A stretch of 64,000 nucleotides of DNA, from NCBI RefSeq assembly GCF_000003815.2, contig NC_049988.1, positions 9,074,545 to 9,138,544 of the forward strand, read 5' to 3'. This DNA is from Branchiostoma floridae (taxonomy: Eukaryota > Chordata > Leptocardii > Amphioxiformes > Branchiostomatidae). Under the pieces are notes generated by a model. It did not search any database, was not told where the DNA came from, and saw nothing but the letters and a program-made list of their open reading frames with translations. This document shows, piece after piece, positions 1-12,423 of this stretch (its first letter is position 1; every line of letters starts with the position of its first letter). The position numbers and the translations under genes were made by a program.

Positions 1-3000
1 GTGCCCTGAACATCATCCAGGGGAAGGTGACTCCTGAGGAGGCTAACAACATGAGGTACTTCTTTTATAATATGCACAGGGGTCTAGCCAGCGTCCGTTT
101 TTCCGTCAATTGACGGAAATTTGCTGCGTCTGACGGAAAAATTTTAAAACCAATCCGTCAACCTTGACAGACAAAAATCCTTGGTGGAAGCTACAGGCGG
201 CTTGGGGACGCCGTCCACGGCCGTAAAAGCCACACACTGTTTGTTTTGCTATTGTTATGATTGTTGACAATGTGTGTCGGCGCCCTTACGCATACGATAA
301 TCTCATTAAAACCCGTTTTTCAAGGTCTCAGTTCAGTCCTTCTAATTAATTTTCGTGGTTTTCGCGACGATTGTAATTGGCTGACGGAAAAAAAATTTGA
401 GCTGGCTAAAGCCCTGAATATGCATATCTTTGATTTATGTATTTTTAGTTAGAGATGCAATCAGGGCTGTCTCCAGCTTTAATTGTTTCCCATCCCATTG
501 TTTGGGAGCTCATCATGATAGCTTGCTATGTTAAATTTGTTATTTTAAGCCCAGGAAAATATATTTTCATCAATGTTGTGTCATGAAGTTTGGATTTTTG
601 GGAGAAACTGAGTGAAGTTTTTTTTCCGTCCCATGAAACAAACAAAATTCCATCCTGGGACGGAAGGATGGGTCTGGATACAGCCTTAGATACAACATTT
701 GACAATATGTGTTAGATGTCAAACTCTTTTTCACTCCAACTGAAAGGGTAAGATATTACTGTAAATGCAGAAACTTTCACGGTGGTTTAATGTTGGCGGT
801 TTTCGCGGTGCCCGCTTCACCGCAAACTTAAAACCACCGCGAATATTTTTCCATGGCAGTAAGAGACTACAGTGCAAGGTGCTACCGCAAACTTAAAACC
901 ATGCAAACTTAAAGGCATTTACAGTAGATAGCTATAGATCTTTGATTAATGTGATCATGTGTTGTTTTACAGTCACCTCCATACGGCAGCAGGGGAACAA
1001 AGGTGGGATTTCTTTTATTGTTACTATCAGAGCTTTTTGTTATTAGGCCAGAGCAAATAGATTATGTGGGTAACATCTCCTTCACATGACAAAATATTCC
1101 AAAAATGAGATGTTTTAATGTATCCTTGAGTGTACTTTAAGAAGTAAAAAATGTATTGGTAGTTGAAAAATTGAAGATACTACTGTAGTATCCTTGGGTG
1201 TAGTTGTAGTGACACAAGTGTCACTTTCTGCACATGAATATAGGAATAAAAAAAGTTAACTGTGACAGTGTGAATGTGATACAATGTAATGTGCTTAGAT
1301 TCTTCATAGGTTCATGGCCTCTATTCTGAAAATTCAATATCTTGTTTTATTTCCATCTTGATTTTTGTATTTGCATTCTCGTATTAGATTTGAAGTCAAA
1401 GGATATGTTGTTCATAAAATTGCTGTGGACTCTATTGAGCCTAGAAATTTTGTGCTGAAATTTCTCTTTGTGCTTTACAACACCTTATGCCCAAAGGACT
1501 GCTAAATCACGAGTCTTTCCCTGACGTGTACATGTAGCTGCCCTATTCCACCCAGCACCTACTCGGAGTCAGGCGGCGTCCTGACCCCACCAGACAACCC
1601 CATTGGTCAGTTGCAGGAACTGGTGGTGGAGCGCGGATGGAGGCTGCCCGAGTACATCGTCATCTCCGAGCAGGGCCCTCCCCACTGTAAGGAGTTCACC
1701 ATTCAGGTCAAGGTCGAGAAGTTCAAGGACACAGGTCAGTCATGGAACAGAACTGATGAAAACGTCATAAGAGTGAATTGGGTATTTAGTGGAAAATTAG
1801 TGTCTGGCATTGTTATTCTTAAGCCCTCCAACTGAAACCTATTATGTATAAACCTATTATATCATAAGTGTGTGGGCATTCGAAAATGATGGCAAGGCCA
1901 GGAGACAAGCAGACTGTAATTATTTGATCCACAAATTCTGTCACTCAAAATAAATAGAATGTATTTGTTGGAAATATGGACAACTCCACTTGTTCAGTTT
2001 AAAGAAAAAGAAGGCTGCAAAGCTGAACTTCTGTCTCTCAAAACATATATTACATCTTCATTTGAAATATAAACGACTTATGATTAGATTACTCAGTTTG
2101 TTCTCAAACATCTGCCTGTGTTTGATAGGGACTGGTTTATCCAAGGAGGCTGCAAAGCAAAACTTCTGTCGCTCAAAAGAGATAATGCATCTTTGTTTGA
2201 AATAGGAACAACTTAGATTCCTCAACGTAAGTGTTTTTGTTTGATAGGGACTGGTTCATCCAAGAAGGCAGCGAAGCGTTCGGCGGCGGGTGTGCTCCTG
2301 ACCCGACTGCGGGAGATCCCGCCAGACCAGCAGGACATGGTGCGAGATGCAGACATCGACGAGGACTCGGTACCCTTTGTACGTAATCCTGATCCTAACG
2401 TTCCTCCTGGAGTCTCAGAAGAAGTCTCAGATTCAGAAGAAGTCCCAGATAGAGTCTCAGATTCAGAAGAAGTCCCAGATAGAGTCTCAGATTCAGAAGA
2501 AGTCCCAAATAGAGATAATGATACATAATCAATGGCTCAAGTCCTGAATGTGTTTGAATTATCCAATGAAATCAGTCAATCCTTTCCTCCAATCTAAATC
2601 ATTGTGCATATCTTTCTGCATTATGTCAAGTCTTTGATTTGAGTTATAATTCTACCTTTGGCCAATATTCAGTTTGGAATCCATTATTACAAAAAACCTG
2701 CAGAGAATTTACTGTAGACGTCAAAGACACAATTGAACTCAGAGAATGAATAATATTCTGAGTATGGCACTTGAAATGTTTCATTCAAATTTTCAATTAA
2801 TTGTAAAATGCAAAGCCAGAGGCATTTTTCAATAGTCTGTAAAATTTTTAACTTAACATCTATTAGAAAGAATAGTCTATTTTTTGTACAGGTTACCAAT
2901 ATGTTGTTAAAGTTGTACAATTTTGTGACAGTGAAACTAAGAAATTGGTGTCAAGAGACTTGTAAAGTAGATGCTGATATTTTGACAGTGTTTTCCAGTG

Positions 3001-6000
3001 GGAATCTAAAAATAAGGTATGAAATAAAAGTACAATTCATACTTATTCGTTTCATTGTTTGATTGAACAGGAGTTGGTGAAAAGATGTACGAGTCACTTT
3101 TTCTCCCTTGCTGCCTTTACAAGAGAAAGGGGTTGAAAGCTTGCTTATTTTCTTAATCTGCTTCATCTGCGGTTTCAAACTGTTCTCAAGAAATGCTTTA
3201 GGCCAGCCTCAAAGATTCTACATGGCTGCATGGCTACGACCAGTGGAAGACGTCTTCAGTGAGCCAAAACTGGATCAAGATCAATATCACTTTGAATGCT
3301 GTGCAAAACACTCTAATCATTCTTGGTGTCTTGTTTGACATATACTCACTGGCAAAACACTGTCTGCAATTCAGTCTGTACTTTACATAGCCTCCAGCAG
3401 ACATTCAGGGCGTAGGTAGGGATGCATGTACCCGTCCCCACCTCCCTGTGAAGGCCTGTTGGAGGCTAACTTTATGAGCCTCTGCTGTGGTGTGCAGAAG
3501 CGCTTCAAAGCGAATCCCCCCGAGGACATGGTGGAGTCTGACGATGAGTGGTGCGGAGAGCAGGTATACCCTGGGCCGCAGACATTCCTAGTGGGGGGTG
3601 GGGAAGGAATCGTTTATAACCACACAGGCAGCTAACAACCAAACAGTTATTCTAACACACCATGTGTTTGTCACAATGACAATGTTTTGTCACTTTGAGG
3701 ACACAAAACTTTTGATATCATTTTAGCTCTTTCCCAAAACTTGGAAAACAGCTGAGCATCCTTTTGACATTCTATTACGACTAAGTTTAAAGAGATACCT
3801 TTTTTTTTATTCTGATGAAGCTGTTTCAAATGCCCTGTGCTTAGTTTTAACTGTCAAGAGTTGGTATCTTAAATAGCTATGCCAAAGAAGGAAATAAACT
3901 AGTCAATTTCAATGTAGCAAACGTTATGGTTCTCAGTTTAGCCTGTGTGGTTCTAGACCTGTCCTGTCCACCTCAGATCAGGAGTGACTGAAACCCAGGG
4001 TAGCCTACATGCAGTGTAGAACTGACACCCAGGAACCAAACCTGACTAACATAGATGCCTTACTAGCCTGGCAGAACATGCTAGGGTACCATTTTGGTCT
4101 GGAGTATTTGTCATTTTTTTAAATCTCATTTTTCTCTCAGATAATGGTCAGATGGTATCGAGTCCAGATTATACTATTATAGATCTGCAAACAATCAAGG
4201 CTGCTTCTCTAGATGTAAAAAAAGTTTTTGGCGCACTACCAATTTGAAATGAAAATTACAACAGGAGAGAAGACATTTTTTTTCAATTGTTCTGAAGTGT
4301 TCATTTCTATAATGTGTTTCTTAAATCCATTTCCACCTATTCAGAAGTAAATTCACTGTTCCAATCATCTTTTATGGAAGACATTCCAGTATCCACAAAG
4401 CAGCATACTGATCTAGTGTAGCCCTGTGTGGTCTTCTGCTAACTTTCTCTAACAAATTTAGGAAAAAGTAGAGAAAATCTAGCACTTATACATTTGTATC
4501 TACATTCAATGAAGCAATATTACATAACTCAATCTTTATTAGAGGAGAAATGACAGAGAAATGAAAAGATTAGGTTCTTACAAAAACTATCCATCTTTGT
4601 TAGCTCATTGCCATAGACAAGTTTTTTTGTACATGTATCATTGAAACTGAATGGAAATGTTTTCATTTTAGCATAGCGACATACAAATGAATTCTATACA
4701 ATCATACAAATTTAAACTCTTGTTCTGATTGGTTCCTCAGGTTGTCCGAGACTCCAAGACCGGCGTGAAGCCCATGCACGCGGCCCGTATCGGGATCACT
4801 TGGGCAACCCTGCGGAACTCTGCGGGAGAGAAGATCACGCGGCTGAAGTCCACCTCTCTGAGCACGCCCAACTCCAACTACTGCCAGCTGCTACAGGAGC
4901 TTGCTGAGGAACAGAACTTTGAAGTGGAATATCTGGACATTGGTACGTCCTGTATGTGTGTAGCCTGGATACCATACCCCAACCTCAAATATCTTTCGTG
5001 TTGGGGTCTGGTAGGATGGCTGTAGAAAGGTTCTCAAAGGTCCTTGATCAGAGGGAGGAGAACCTAGGATTGATGACCACTCACACCACAGGTAGCCAGC
5101 TACAACACACCACAGTTGGTCAGCAGGCTATCACAGTAGCGAATCAGGTACTTAGTGGTCACTGTTATGGATTCAAAAAATACAGTTGGGGGTCTTTAAC
5201 CAATCATGGTAGGGTGTAATTACCTCCTGCTGATCCTGCTGCTGTTCTATTGGTGGAGTTTTTTGCCCACTAGAAGGGGCAAAATTGAGAAGAGTTCCTA
5301 TGTCATCCTGCCAGACCCATGCACGATATATACTTGAGATCGGGCTGGGGTTTGGTAACCAGGCTAGTATGTGTGTGATGTCAGTAGAATGTTAGAGAGG
5401 TTTTTACATGCTATTTTGCACTGAAATTGCAGTATGCATCGTTTATGTTTACAGTAGGTCTTACAAGTGGAAAGCACCAGTTGGATATACCTTTTTCTGT
5501 GGAGTAGAATTAATCATCTTCAGTGCACTGGATTTAGATTCCACAAAAAATCATCAATGATCATGAATCAGCCCCGATAAGAAAACAGCAACCGTACACT
5601 AGTTTGCTAGTCAGTATGCCTATTGTTGATGAGTATGATGCCACCTCATACATAGTACATCTTGTATTTATCATAATGATTTTACATAGTACACATAATC
5701 TGATGTTCTTTTCATGATATTGCTGCACATGATTATCCAAAATTTATCTTTTTATCCTTAAAAATTCTAGCCTGGAATCTAGCTTTTATTAGTTTTAGCT
5801 GTTGCCTGAATGGCAGCACATACAACTTGGGAAGCAGCTAAAGTTAATATGGTTGGATTTCAGGCTATCAATTTTTCCTGTAAAAGAAAAGAGAACTGTC
5901 AGTTCATGTCCCCCAACTGACGGCATCTATGTAACCATACAGCGGGTATGTTTGCTGCAGAGGAGTTAAGCGCATCCAGTCTGCACCAGTGCCTGGTCCA

Positions 6001-6118
6001 GCTGACCACCCAGCCGGTCACCGTGTGCCACGGTCAGGGACACACCCGGGACGAGGCCCACGCGCACGCCGCTCACAACGCTCTTCAGTATCTCAAGCTC
6101 ATGGTCCGCCGTGCTTGA
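1..6118 (+). CDS. TRBP/PACT-type dsRNA-binding protein, 3' part (TARBP2/PRKRA family)
   Basis: Partial gene running in from the left edge. Predicted coding exons are 1-55, 973-1002 (tentative), 1556-1734, 2248-2369, 3498-3563 (tentative), 4741-4942 and 5961-6118 (TGA). All junctions are GT-AG and the phases agree. Exon 1 ends dsRBD1 (ALNIIQGK). Exon 1556-1734 starts dsRBD2 (LQELVVERGWRLPEY, then KEFTIQVKVEKFKDTG), which 2248-2369 completes (GTGSSKKAAKRSAAGVLL). The last two exons encode the region with TWATLRNSAGEKI and the divergent dsRBD3 (YLDIEELSASSLHQCL, HNALQYLKLM). In vertebrates this architecture belongs to TRBP and PACT, cytoplasmic cofactors of Dicer and regulators of PKR; dsRBD3 mediates dimerisation and Dicer binding. 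The linker and third domain resemble PACT at some positions and TRBP at others, so a pre-duplication orthologue is likely. Family confidence is high; the two small exons are less certain. Confidence 0.9.
77..416. mobile_element. hAT-type non-autonomous element, 340 bp, exact 8-bp TSD
   Basis: The ends are CAGGGGTCTAGCCAGC and GCTGGCTAAAGCCCTG (inverted). The element is flanked by the exact direct repeat AATATGCA at 69-76 and 417-424. CAGgG ends and an 8-bp target-site duplication are hallmarks of the hAT superfamily. A second copy in the same orientation lies at 55334-55672. It sits in the first intron shown of the TRBP/PACT gene. No transposase is encoded. Confidence 0.85.
462..688. mobile_element. 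hAT-type MITE with CAGGGCTGTCTCCAGC end
   Basis: The left end is CAGGGCTGTCTCCAGC and the right end GGATACAGCCTTA (degenerate). The flanking 8-mers GATGCAAT and GATACAAC match at 6 of 8 positions, as expected for an old TSD. The interior has inverted GGGACGGAA / TTCCGTCCC motifs. It is related to the copy at 42747-42919. Confidence 0.65.
757..926. mobile_element. MITE with TACTGTAAATGC terminal inverted repeats
   Basis: It starts TACTGTAAATGCAG and ends GCATTTACAGTA. The interior has repeated, inverted motifs built on ACCGCGAA and AACTTAAAACCA. A 212-bp relative lies in the other orientation at 16867-17078. No clean TSD was seen. Confidence 0.75.
973..1002 (+). CDS. Candidate 30-nt microexon of the TRBP/PACT gene
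   Basis: It is bounded by a pyrimidine-rich acceptor (ttgttttacag) and a GT donor (AAAG|GTGGGA). It has 30 nt, enters in phase 2 and leaves in phase 2, so including or skipping it keeps the frame between exon 1-55 and exon 1556-1734. In that phase it adds HLHTAAGEQ plus split codons. It lies in the unstructured linker between dsRBD1 and dsRBD2, where a length change would be tolerated. Support is splice signals and phase only. Confidence 0.5.
2423..2512 (+). repeat. Three 30-bp tandem repeats continuing the reading frame of a TRBP/PACT exon
   Basis: Three near-identical 30-bp units follow the proposed 5' splice site at 2369/2370. Read in the frame of the upstream exon they encode an acidic decapeptide, VSDSEEVPDR, three times (last copy VPNR), and the open frame closes at 2526-2528. 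Either this is intronic DNA that happens to stay open or an alternative terminal exon. Confidence 0.7.
3498..3563 (+). CDS. Candidate 66-nt acidic cassette exon of the TRBP/PACT gene
   Basis: An acceptor ending gtgtgcag and a donor CAG|GTATACC bound 22 whole codons (KRFKANPPEDMV, then ESDDEWCGEQ). Upstream exon 2248-2369 ends in phase 0 and downstream exon 4741-4942 starts in phase 0, so this segment fits without a frame change. The linker between dsRBD2 and dsRBD3 is acidic in the family, which fits the composition. The polypyrimidine tract is poor, suggesting a regulated or weak exon. Confidence 0.5.
4961..5366. mobile_element. TAGCCTGG-family TIR element, 406 bp, exact 9-bp TSD
   Basis: The termini are TAGCCTGGATACC and GGTAACCAGGCTA. 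The exact 9-bp direct repeat GTATGTGTG flanks it at 4952-4960 and 5367-5375. It inserted only 18 bp after the 5' splice site of a TRBP/PACT exon. The same ends and a 9-bp TSD recur at 8948-9063 and 34914-35020. Confidence 0.85.
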
Positions 6119-6386
6119 AGTCCGGAGGTCAAGGGTCGATGGTGTGGGTCAAGTCGCAGGCGTAAGAGAACTTTCGTCACTTTCTTAGCTGGACTTTTAT
6201 TCTTGCAAGAATCAATGGAGTGTGTTATTAGAAATTATGTGGTTGTGTTGGAAAACATCATGAAAGAAAGCAAAAAATGTAAGTCAACAGAAAAGTTGCC
6301 CAGAAAATAGGAACAGTTGATTCAGGCCTAACTTAATTCAAGTCAAAAATCCAAAGGATGTGTGTGAATAGGTGAAAATGTTGTAA

Positions 6387-6392
6387 AATAAA
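6387..6392 (+). terminator. Candidate polyadenylation signal of the TRBP/PACT gene
   Basis: This is an AATAAA hexamer about 270 nt after the stop codon. It is the first canonical hexamer noticed there; the cleavage site is not shown. Confidence 0.4.
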
Positions 6393-6910
6393 GAAAATCG
6401 TGTGTGAAAAGTGCAATGTAAGGATCACTTCATTCATGGCAGTCCTGGGACAAGCAACTGTTTAACATCACTGCTACATTTTAAAGTTAAATGTATGGCA
6501 TAAAGGATCTTACTCTTAGTCATTAATAGATTTAGCTTTTCACTGACAAGTGGGAACCTTGAGGATTGAGAAACCTGCAGAGATAGTTTGTGTTAGCAGA
6601 ACAGACATGATGTTGTGATCAATGTAAACCATTTGTACTGTGTAATCTATATTTGCTGACTTGCAGCTCCATAGATGTACATAGCTGCAGAAACAGTCTC
6701 TCTGTTAATGCTCAAAAACAGGGAGGGAGGCCACATAAAAACCTGTTGCCATTTGCCCATCTTCTGGCCAGAAAGGTTGGACATGTTTAACATTTGCTGG
6801 GCCTCTTGATTTAAAAAAAAAAGAATTAAAAGAAAAATGATAGTGGCCAGCTTTATAAGAAAGAGGAAAATGTGCACTGTTCACATCACAGAGGGAAGAT
6901 ACATGTATTT

Positions 6911-7325
6911 TATTCTCCAAGCAGAGGTTGGGTTGGGGTTTTAGTGCGGGATTTTTACTGCTCACTTCCCCCTACCTATGCATCAAACCGCACCAGGTTG
7001 GGGCTTTTCTTTCAAAATACATGTATGGTGTTAGTATCCTGCCCAGCGTAGTATCAAAAATCGTTTTATTTCCCAGGATTACATGCAAGTACATTCTATA
7101 CACACGTTGATCTGCCATTGTCAGACTGGTAACTTTTGCAGCCGCGTTGGTTGAAATTCCAAACTCCCGACACAGACTTCGCACTTTCATGTAGTTACAG
7201 ATCGGCTGTAATGTGTCAGAGTGATTACACTTGATCTGTTCTGTTTTGAGGCAGTGGTAAGGAGAGCAAGCGGTTAAAATCCCGGCTACTATAATCCCCA
7301 CAACCCAACTTCTGCTTGGAGAATA
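6911..7325. mobile_element. TIR element with TATTCTCCAAGCAGA ends
   Basis: The left end is TATTCTCCAAGCAGAGG followed by TTGGGTTG. The right end is the inverted CAACCCAA then CTTCTGCTTGGAGAATA, giving about 25 bp of imperfect TIR around 415 bp. The core CTCCAAGCAGA recurs near 49744-49815 and at about 49940. No convincing TSD was seen. Confidence 0.6.
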
Positions 7326-8947
7326 ATAAGATACTGATAAATAGTTTGGAACAGTTTTGGGTAACAGGTATTAATGTAACACACTGTTAAAGAAAAAAAT
7401 CATATCTTCTGATAATTTAAAAATAAAAAGGATTTGCCAGGCCAACTGGTAGAAACAACTGGTACCCAGCATGCACTGCCAGGTCACATGACTCCAAAGT
7501 TGTCAGTGATATGTGCACTATGTGCATCATTTTTATGATTGAAACTACTTTCTGATATAATGACAAAGGTTTCACCCATTGAAGGGTACTACCGATGTCA
7601 GAAGAATAATCCTGTGACTTTTACTCGTAGACTAGAATCAGAATTTTCTGACAATTGTGCAACAAGACCAAAGCAACAGCTATGGATGTGGTCCAAAACA
7701 ATTTTTTTTCTTTCTTTCTTCTCTTACCAGGGAAGTTCTCAGGATGCCTTTTGGCAAATATTGTATATTCTTCATCCACATATTTCTTAAGAGTTTCTAC
7801 TTTAAAAACGTTTGGGAACACAAAACACATCTATGAGATTTAAAATTTGGAAAACATTGAACTACACCATTGAATGTGGTGATGATTCAGTGCTTGGTAC
7901 AGTTGAAAACGTATGTAAAAGCAGTAGAGCTTTCTTAAGTTGAGCCATTTTTAACAGTGGCTCTTTTCACTCCACTCATAACTTTCTCCCTCTCAAGGGA
8001 AAAGACTTCCACGGCTGTTGTCATGGTAACAAAAGATAAGATGATCATTCTGTGCAAAATTTGATATTAGAATCATGCAGGAAGCCATGTTGTTGTGAAT
8101 GTAAAATCTTCTACTGAAAAGAACTCACAAATATTGTGCATTTGTCTGTGCCATACCGTACTAAAACCAATTAATGCACTCATCTGAAAATCACTAACAA
8201 GTTTTTAAATACTCTAGTCATGTTAGGAATCATGTCAATCGCTGCCAACTTGAAGACTTGTTGAACGAATTGTAATTGATGTAGTTAAAAAGAATACAGA
8301 CATTGCTTTTAAGAGTCTCATGCTAACTTGAGCAATTATGCAATGAGAAAATTGTTGATGTACACATGCAAGAGTTATATTAAGTGCTCTTGCATGGAAT
8401 GTATTCTAGATTGTAACATTTACTGTGCTGTAAGAAGATTGTGTTGCCATTTATGTTGTAGAATATATCTGAGCTTCAGAAGCTTGTTTAATATTAGGGC
8501 TGACGTATTCAAATAGTCGTATTTATGCACATTCCTCCCACCTTGTGGACAGGAATCCCTCAAGAAAACCCTCCCCTAAACTCTCACAATGTTGAATGTC
8601 ATCCATTGCAAAGTTACTGTGCTCATGCTCTGTTCTTCTGGGATTCCTTTACATGGGGTAGGTTTCTGTTGCAAGAAAATTTGAAATGTCTCAAGTGTCA
8701 AGGAGGTATTTTAAACACGTAACCTACAAAGCTGAGATCAGGTATTTTGTACATCTCTCTTTACTACCAAAATTTCAAAACAAACAGTCACAATATTGTG
8801 ATGCTGAACTGTTAATGAAGTACATGAAATGATGGAATTTTATGACTAAAAGATCTTTAGAAGGTGAAATGTGGGATGGGGCTAGAAGGACAATCTATGT
8901 ATCATCTGTCTCATAGAACAACAAAGTAACCTGGACCCACTTTCCAA

Positions 8948-9063
8948 TAGCCTGGTTAACATCCTGTTTCTACTGGGGCTCCTTACACTCGCTACCCTAG
9001 GAAAAATTTTTTTAGGATAGCGAGTGTAAGAAGCCCGGTAGAAATAGGATGGTACCCAGGCTA
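8948..9063. mobile_element. TAGCCTGG-family MITE, 116 bp, exact 9-bp TSD
   Basis: The element is almost a hairpin: TAGCCTGGTTAACATCC against GGATGGTACCCAGGCTA, with a further inverted core (CACTCGCTA / TAGCGAGTG). The exact direct repeat ACTTTCCAA flanks it at 8939-8947 and 9064-9072. Confidence 0.85.
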
Positions 9064-10883
9064 ACTTTCCAATACTTAAGTAGTAGAATATAGAACAGCT
9101 TCACAAACCAGGTTTGGGAAGTGCATGGCCCTACGAAATCTAGTATTTTCTTGCTGCCACTGTAAGAAAATGGCCAGAAAATAGCCTGAATATCAGCCAG
9201 TTTGAGGATACCTTCTAGACTTAACTCTCCTTCAGTTGGAGTGACTCAGTCTGAAAGTGAACAAACCCTATGTAGGCTGGCATCCAGGCTATTTCTGCTC
9301 TTCTATGCCTGTGTAATGGCCCCAGGTTTACTTGCATCAGATCTGTAGTAAATGCAGGGCAGTCATAATCTGAACAAAATCACACTGGCCAGATATCTAC
9401 AGTAAAAGCAAGCATGCCCCTTTCCCAGGAAATCTACAGATTTTAATGAAATTGTGTGATGTTTTAGCTCAGAAGCTGACCTCAAATCAGGTATGAAGCT
9501 GTCAAACTGTACAATATGAACACTGTATGTTCATCGGTGGTGCCATAATTGCATCGGTTGTAATTCATAGAACTTCTCCATGATGGTATACTTGAGTGTA
9601 GAATTGTTCAACGTACGTATGTCGCTCATCTGTGCTGTAATGACTGGGCAGGCTTTGGACTACTTCATTGAAGTTTTGTTTGTGAGAGGTTGGAAAAAGG
9701 GACAATGAAATGCACATAATTTTTCCCTTAAAGTTTGTGTTCTTTGATGTTGACATTCATGGATGACAGACCAGGAAGAAGGGGATGAAATGGAGAAGAT
9801 CTCTGTCAACAAAAAAACTTATATTTTTTTTAATCACTCCACCTTCAAGAGGGGGACTAACTTCAAACTGCAATGAAAGAAAATTGCAAGCTATTCACTC
9901 CTGACCAATATTCCTGGTCCACTCGTTGGAGATCTGTCTCTATAGAGTACACAGATTGAAACATCCAGTCTCTCCCTTTGAACTTTTTGAATGGAATAGT
10001 CCATAAACCTGTCCATAGTTTCAACTGTCGCTAGTTCTAAGCAAGATGCATCATGGGTAGTATGTCAAAGGTGAAGGCCCCTAACTTGTAAACACTTCTT
10101 GTCTGGAACATGTTTAATATATGTCCAGATGTGTTTGGTTTATGTCTCAGCGGCCTTCACTTTATATTAACCATGATGCATCTTGTTATGCATGTACAGT
10201 TAGAACCTTGAACAGGTTTATTAATGGCCTGCCTTTGTAACTAAACAGCTGTTTGCCAGTAAAAGGTCTCAGCATGTTGCATGACCTTTGCAGCTGAGAA
10301 GTCGTGACTGGCAAACTTTAGAACCCCTTCCAACATCAGGGCTATTCAAAACTAATTTTTTTTCATGAGCCCGGTGACATTTGGAGGGTTATATACAAAT
10401 GTACCTACTGGTGTACAGCTGTTTTAGATGTGTCATTGCAGATGTATGTGCTGTTTTCTATGTAACGTATATGGAATCACTGTTTCACTTCTCAGACATT
10501 TGAGGGCAAATTCAGTGATGCAGCCATTCTGAACGAAAGTCCCCTTTTTACCAAAGTTCACCAATGTTGTTATTTTGTGAGAATTGTGGCAGAATGGTTG
10601 TAATAATTGTAATGGGTGACTTTTGTAAGTGACTGGTACTAGTAAACCTTTCTTGTGATCACCGTTGTGTGTTGGTATATTTTGTAGCAAGTGGTGATAT
10701 ATTATTTTGTATGTTAAAGAATGTAGAAAGTACTAGCACCAGGTGTGATAAAATGTGAGAGTTTAAAGACATGATATTGCCTTGTGTCATCATTTTGCTT
10801 GTAACATTATGTAGCTGGGGACAAGATGATTGGAAATCAATCCTTCAAACCAACGTCACAGTGCCCAGTGCCTTTCACGGGTA

Positions 10884-11368
10884 CACTACCAAAAATGATT
10901 TTTTCTTATTTTGCTTACCCCATGGACAATTCTTATATGAAGAAAAATATTCTTGCTGGAAGAAAATTGAGAATAAAATTCAAGCAAAACGAGAAACCCC
11001 AAATTTTTTTTTAGACATTTGAGCAAAATCTTCTTATTTTTTCTTATAATGCAAGAAAAAAATTCTACAAATTCTTGTTTTTTTCTAACCAGAGTCAACT
11101 CTTAAGAAATACAAGAATTTTTTTTCTTCCTGGAAGATAAATTTTCTGTGAGGAAGCAAAACAAGATAAACAAGAAAAAGCATTTTAAGAAATACAAGAA
11201 AACAAATCTCAAATTTGCTTAAAAACTTGACAAGCAAAAATTTGCTTGCCCCATGGACAAGCACATTTTTCTAAGATTTCTTGGGGACAGAATAATTTTC
11301 TTCCTGGAAGAAAAATTTTCTGTGAGGAAGCAAAACAAGATAAACAAAAAAAAGCATTTTTGGTAGTG
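10884..11368. mobile_element. TA-flanked TIR element (Tc1/mariner-like ends), 485 bp
   Basis: The ends are CACTACCAAAAATG and CATTTTTGGTAGTG (inverted), each bordered by TA. The interior contains a duplicated block of about 64 bp (starting near 11127 and near 11297) around TTCTTCCTGGAAGA and AAGCAAAACAAGATAAAC. No transposase is present. TA target duplication and CACT-type ends fit Tc1/mariner MITEs. Confidence 0.7.
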
Positions 11369-11986
11369 TATTGGTTTCTGCCTAGCAGACCGGTAGCCGC
11401 ACATATGCAGCCAAACATTGCTGGATATCAGTCGCCTGTGCATCTGTAACAAATACTTATGGGCGGCGCCCATCTCAATATCTGTAGCCACACATTTGTG
11501 CAAGCCACTACACCAGGGGGCTAGTCTGCTGGTAGTGATGTGTTTAAATCCCATACTCTTCCTTTTTAGTGCTGAATGCTAAGCAAAATGTACAATTTTT
11601 AAAGTCTTTGGTATGACTCAGCCGAGGATCAAACTTTCCATATATCGAATGCAAGGCACTATACTCACTTGGCCATTGCACAGGAGGATATCAGCATACA
11701 CTGTTTCCCCTTCCCCACTTACCGATAATGCAAAAAAAAAATTGTGCCAGCATGTTCTGTTGTTCACAGTTGTGTGCAATGACAGTGTGTGAGCAAAATC
11801 AAAATTTATGTGGTTCAAATTTGTCCAAGACCCATGCATGCTGTCTTGGTATTTATTTACTAATGGTAGGGAAATTTACATCCCACATTATGCCATTACT
11901 CTCACTGGAACATAGTTCATGAACAGTATAAACGAGTCTCAACTACAACAGCAAAGCAGGCAAATGTTCGATACAGGATACTTTTC

Positions 11987-11992
11987 TTTATT
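11987..11992 (-). terminator. Candidate polyadenylation signal of the PARP gene
   Basis: TTTATT on the plus strand reads AATAAA on the minus strand, about 430 nt after the stop codon of the PARP-domain gene. Confidence 0.4.
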
Positions 11993-12423
11993 TCAAAGGG
12001 CTTCATATAATTTATTCTTAAGTGGTCTGGCTGCTGCAACATGAATATGTAATGCTAGTAATCTACCAAAAACAAATGCAATCTGCAAGTAGGCTGGGTA
12101 ACAAAAACAGGAAGATTACAGCATTCAGATCACAACCAACAGCAAAAATTACCCGCTTTTCTTGTAAAAAAAAAAAAGTTACTAAACGTTAAAGAAGCTA
12201 CTGTTTGAAGTAGAATAAAAATGTAACTAATAAATCTGAATCGATAAATTATACATTTTTCCATAGAAATGTTTTCAAAGTTAACAAATGGAATGTTTAT
12301 CTTTTTTTGCCCTTTTACTAGTTTTAGGTTACAGAAGATGATTCTCAGATGTTCACACTTAATAGCAGATTGACAAAATTTTAATGTTGTTCTTAAGAGA
12401 ACTAACTCAGCAGAATTTGGTAG

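Larger units (their letters stand above)
6119..11986. other. Intergenic region between the TRBP/PACT and PARP genes
   Basis: It holds the 3' UTR of the first gene and AT-rich unique DNA with at least three TIR elements (listed separately). Open frames here are short, lack recognisable domains and look random. No RNA gene was recognised. Confidence 0.6.

Noticed and set aside
7972-8400. Possible small RNA or tRNA gene in the intergenic region
   Set aside because: No A-box/B-box pair or cloverleaf could be drawn here or elsewhere in the intergenic regions.
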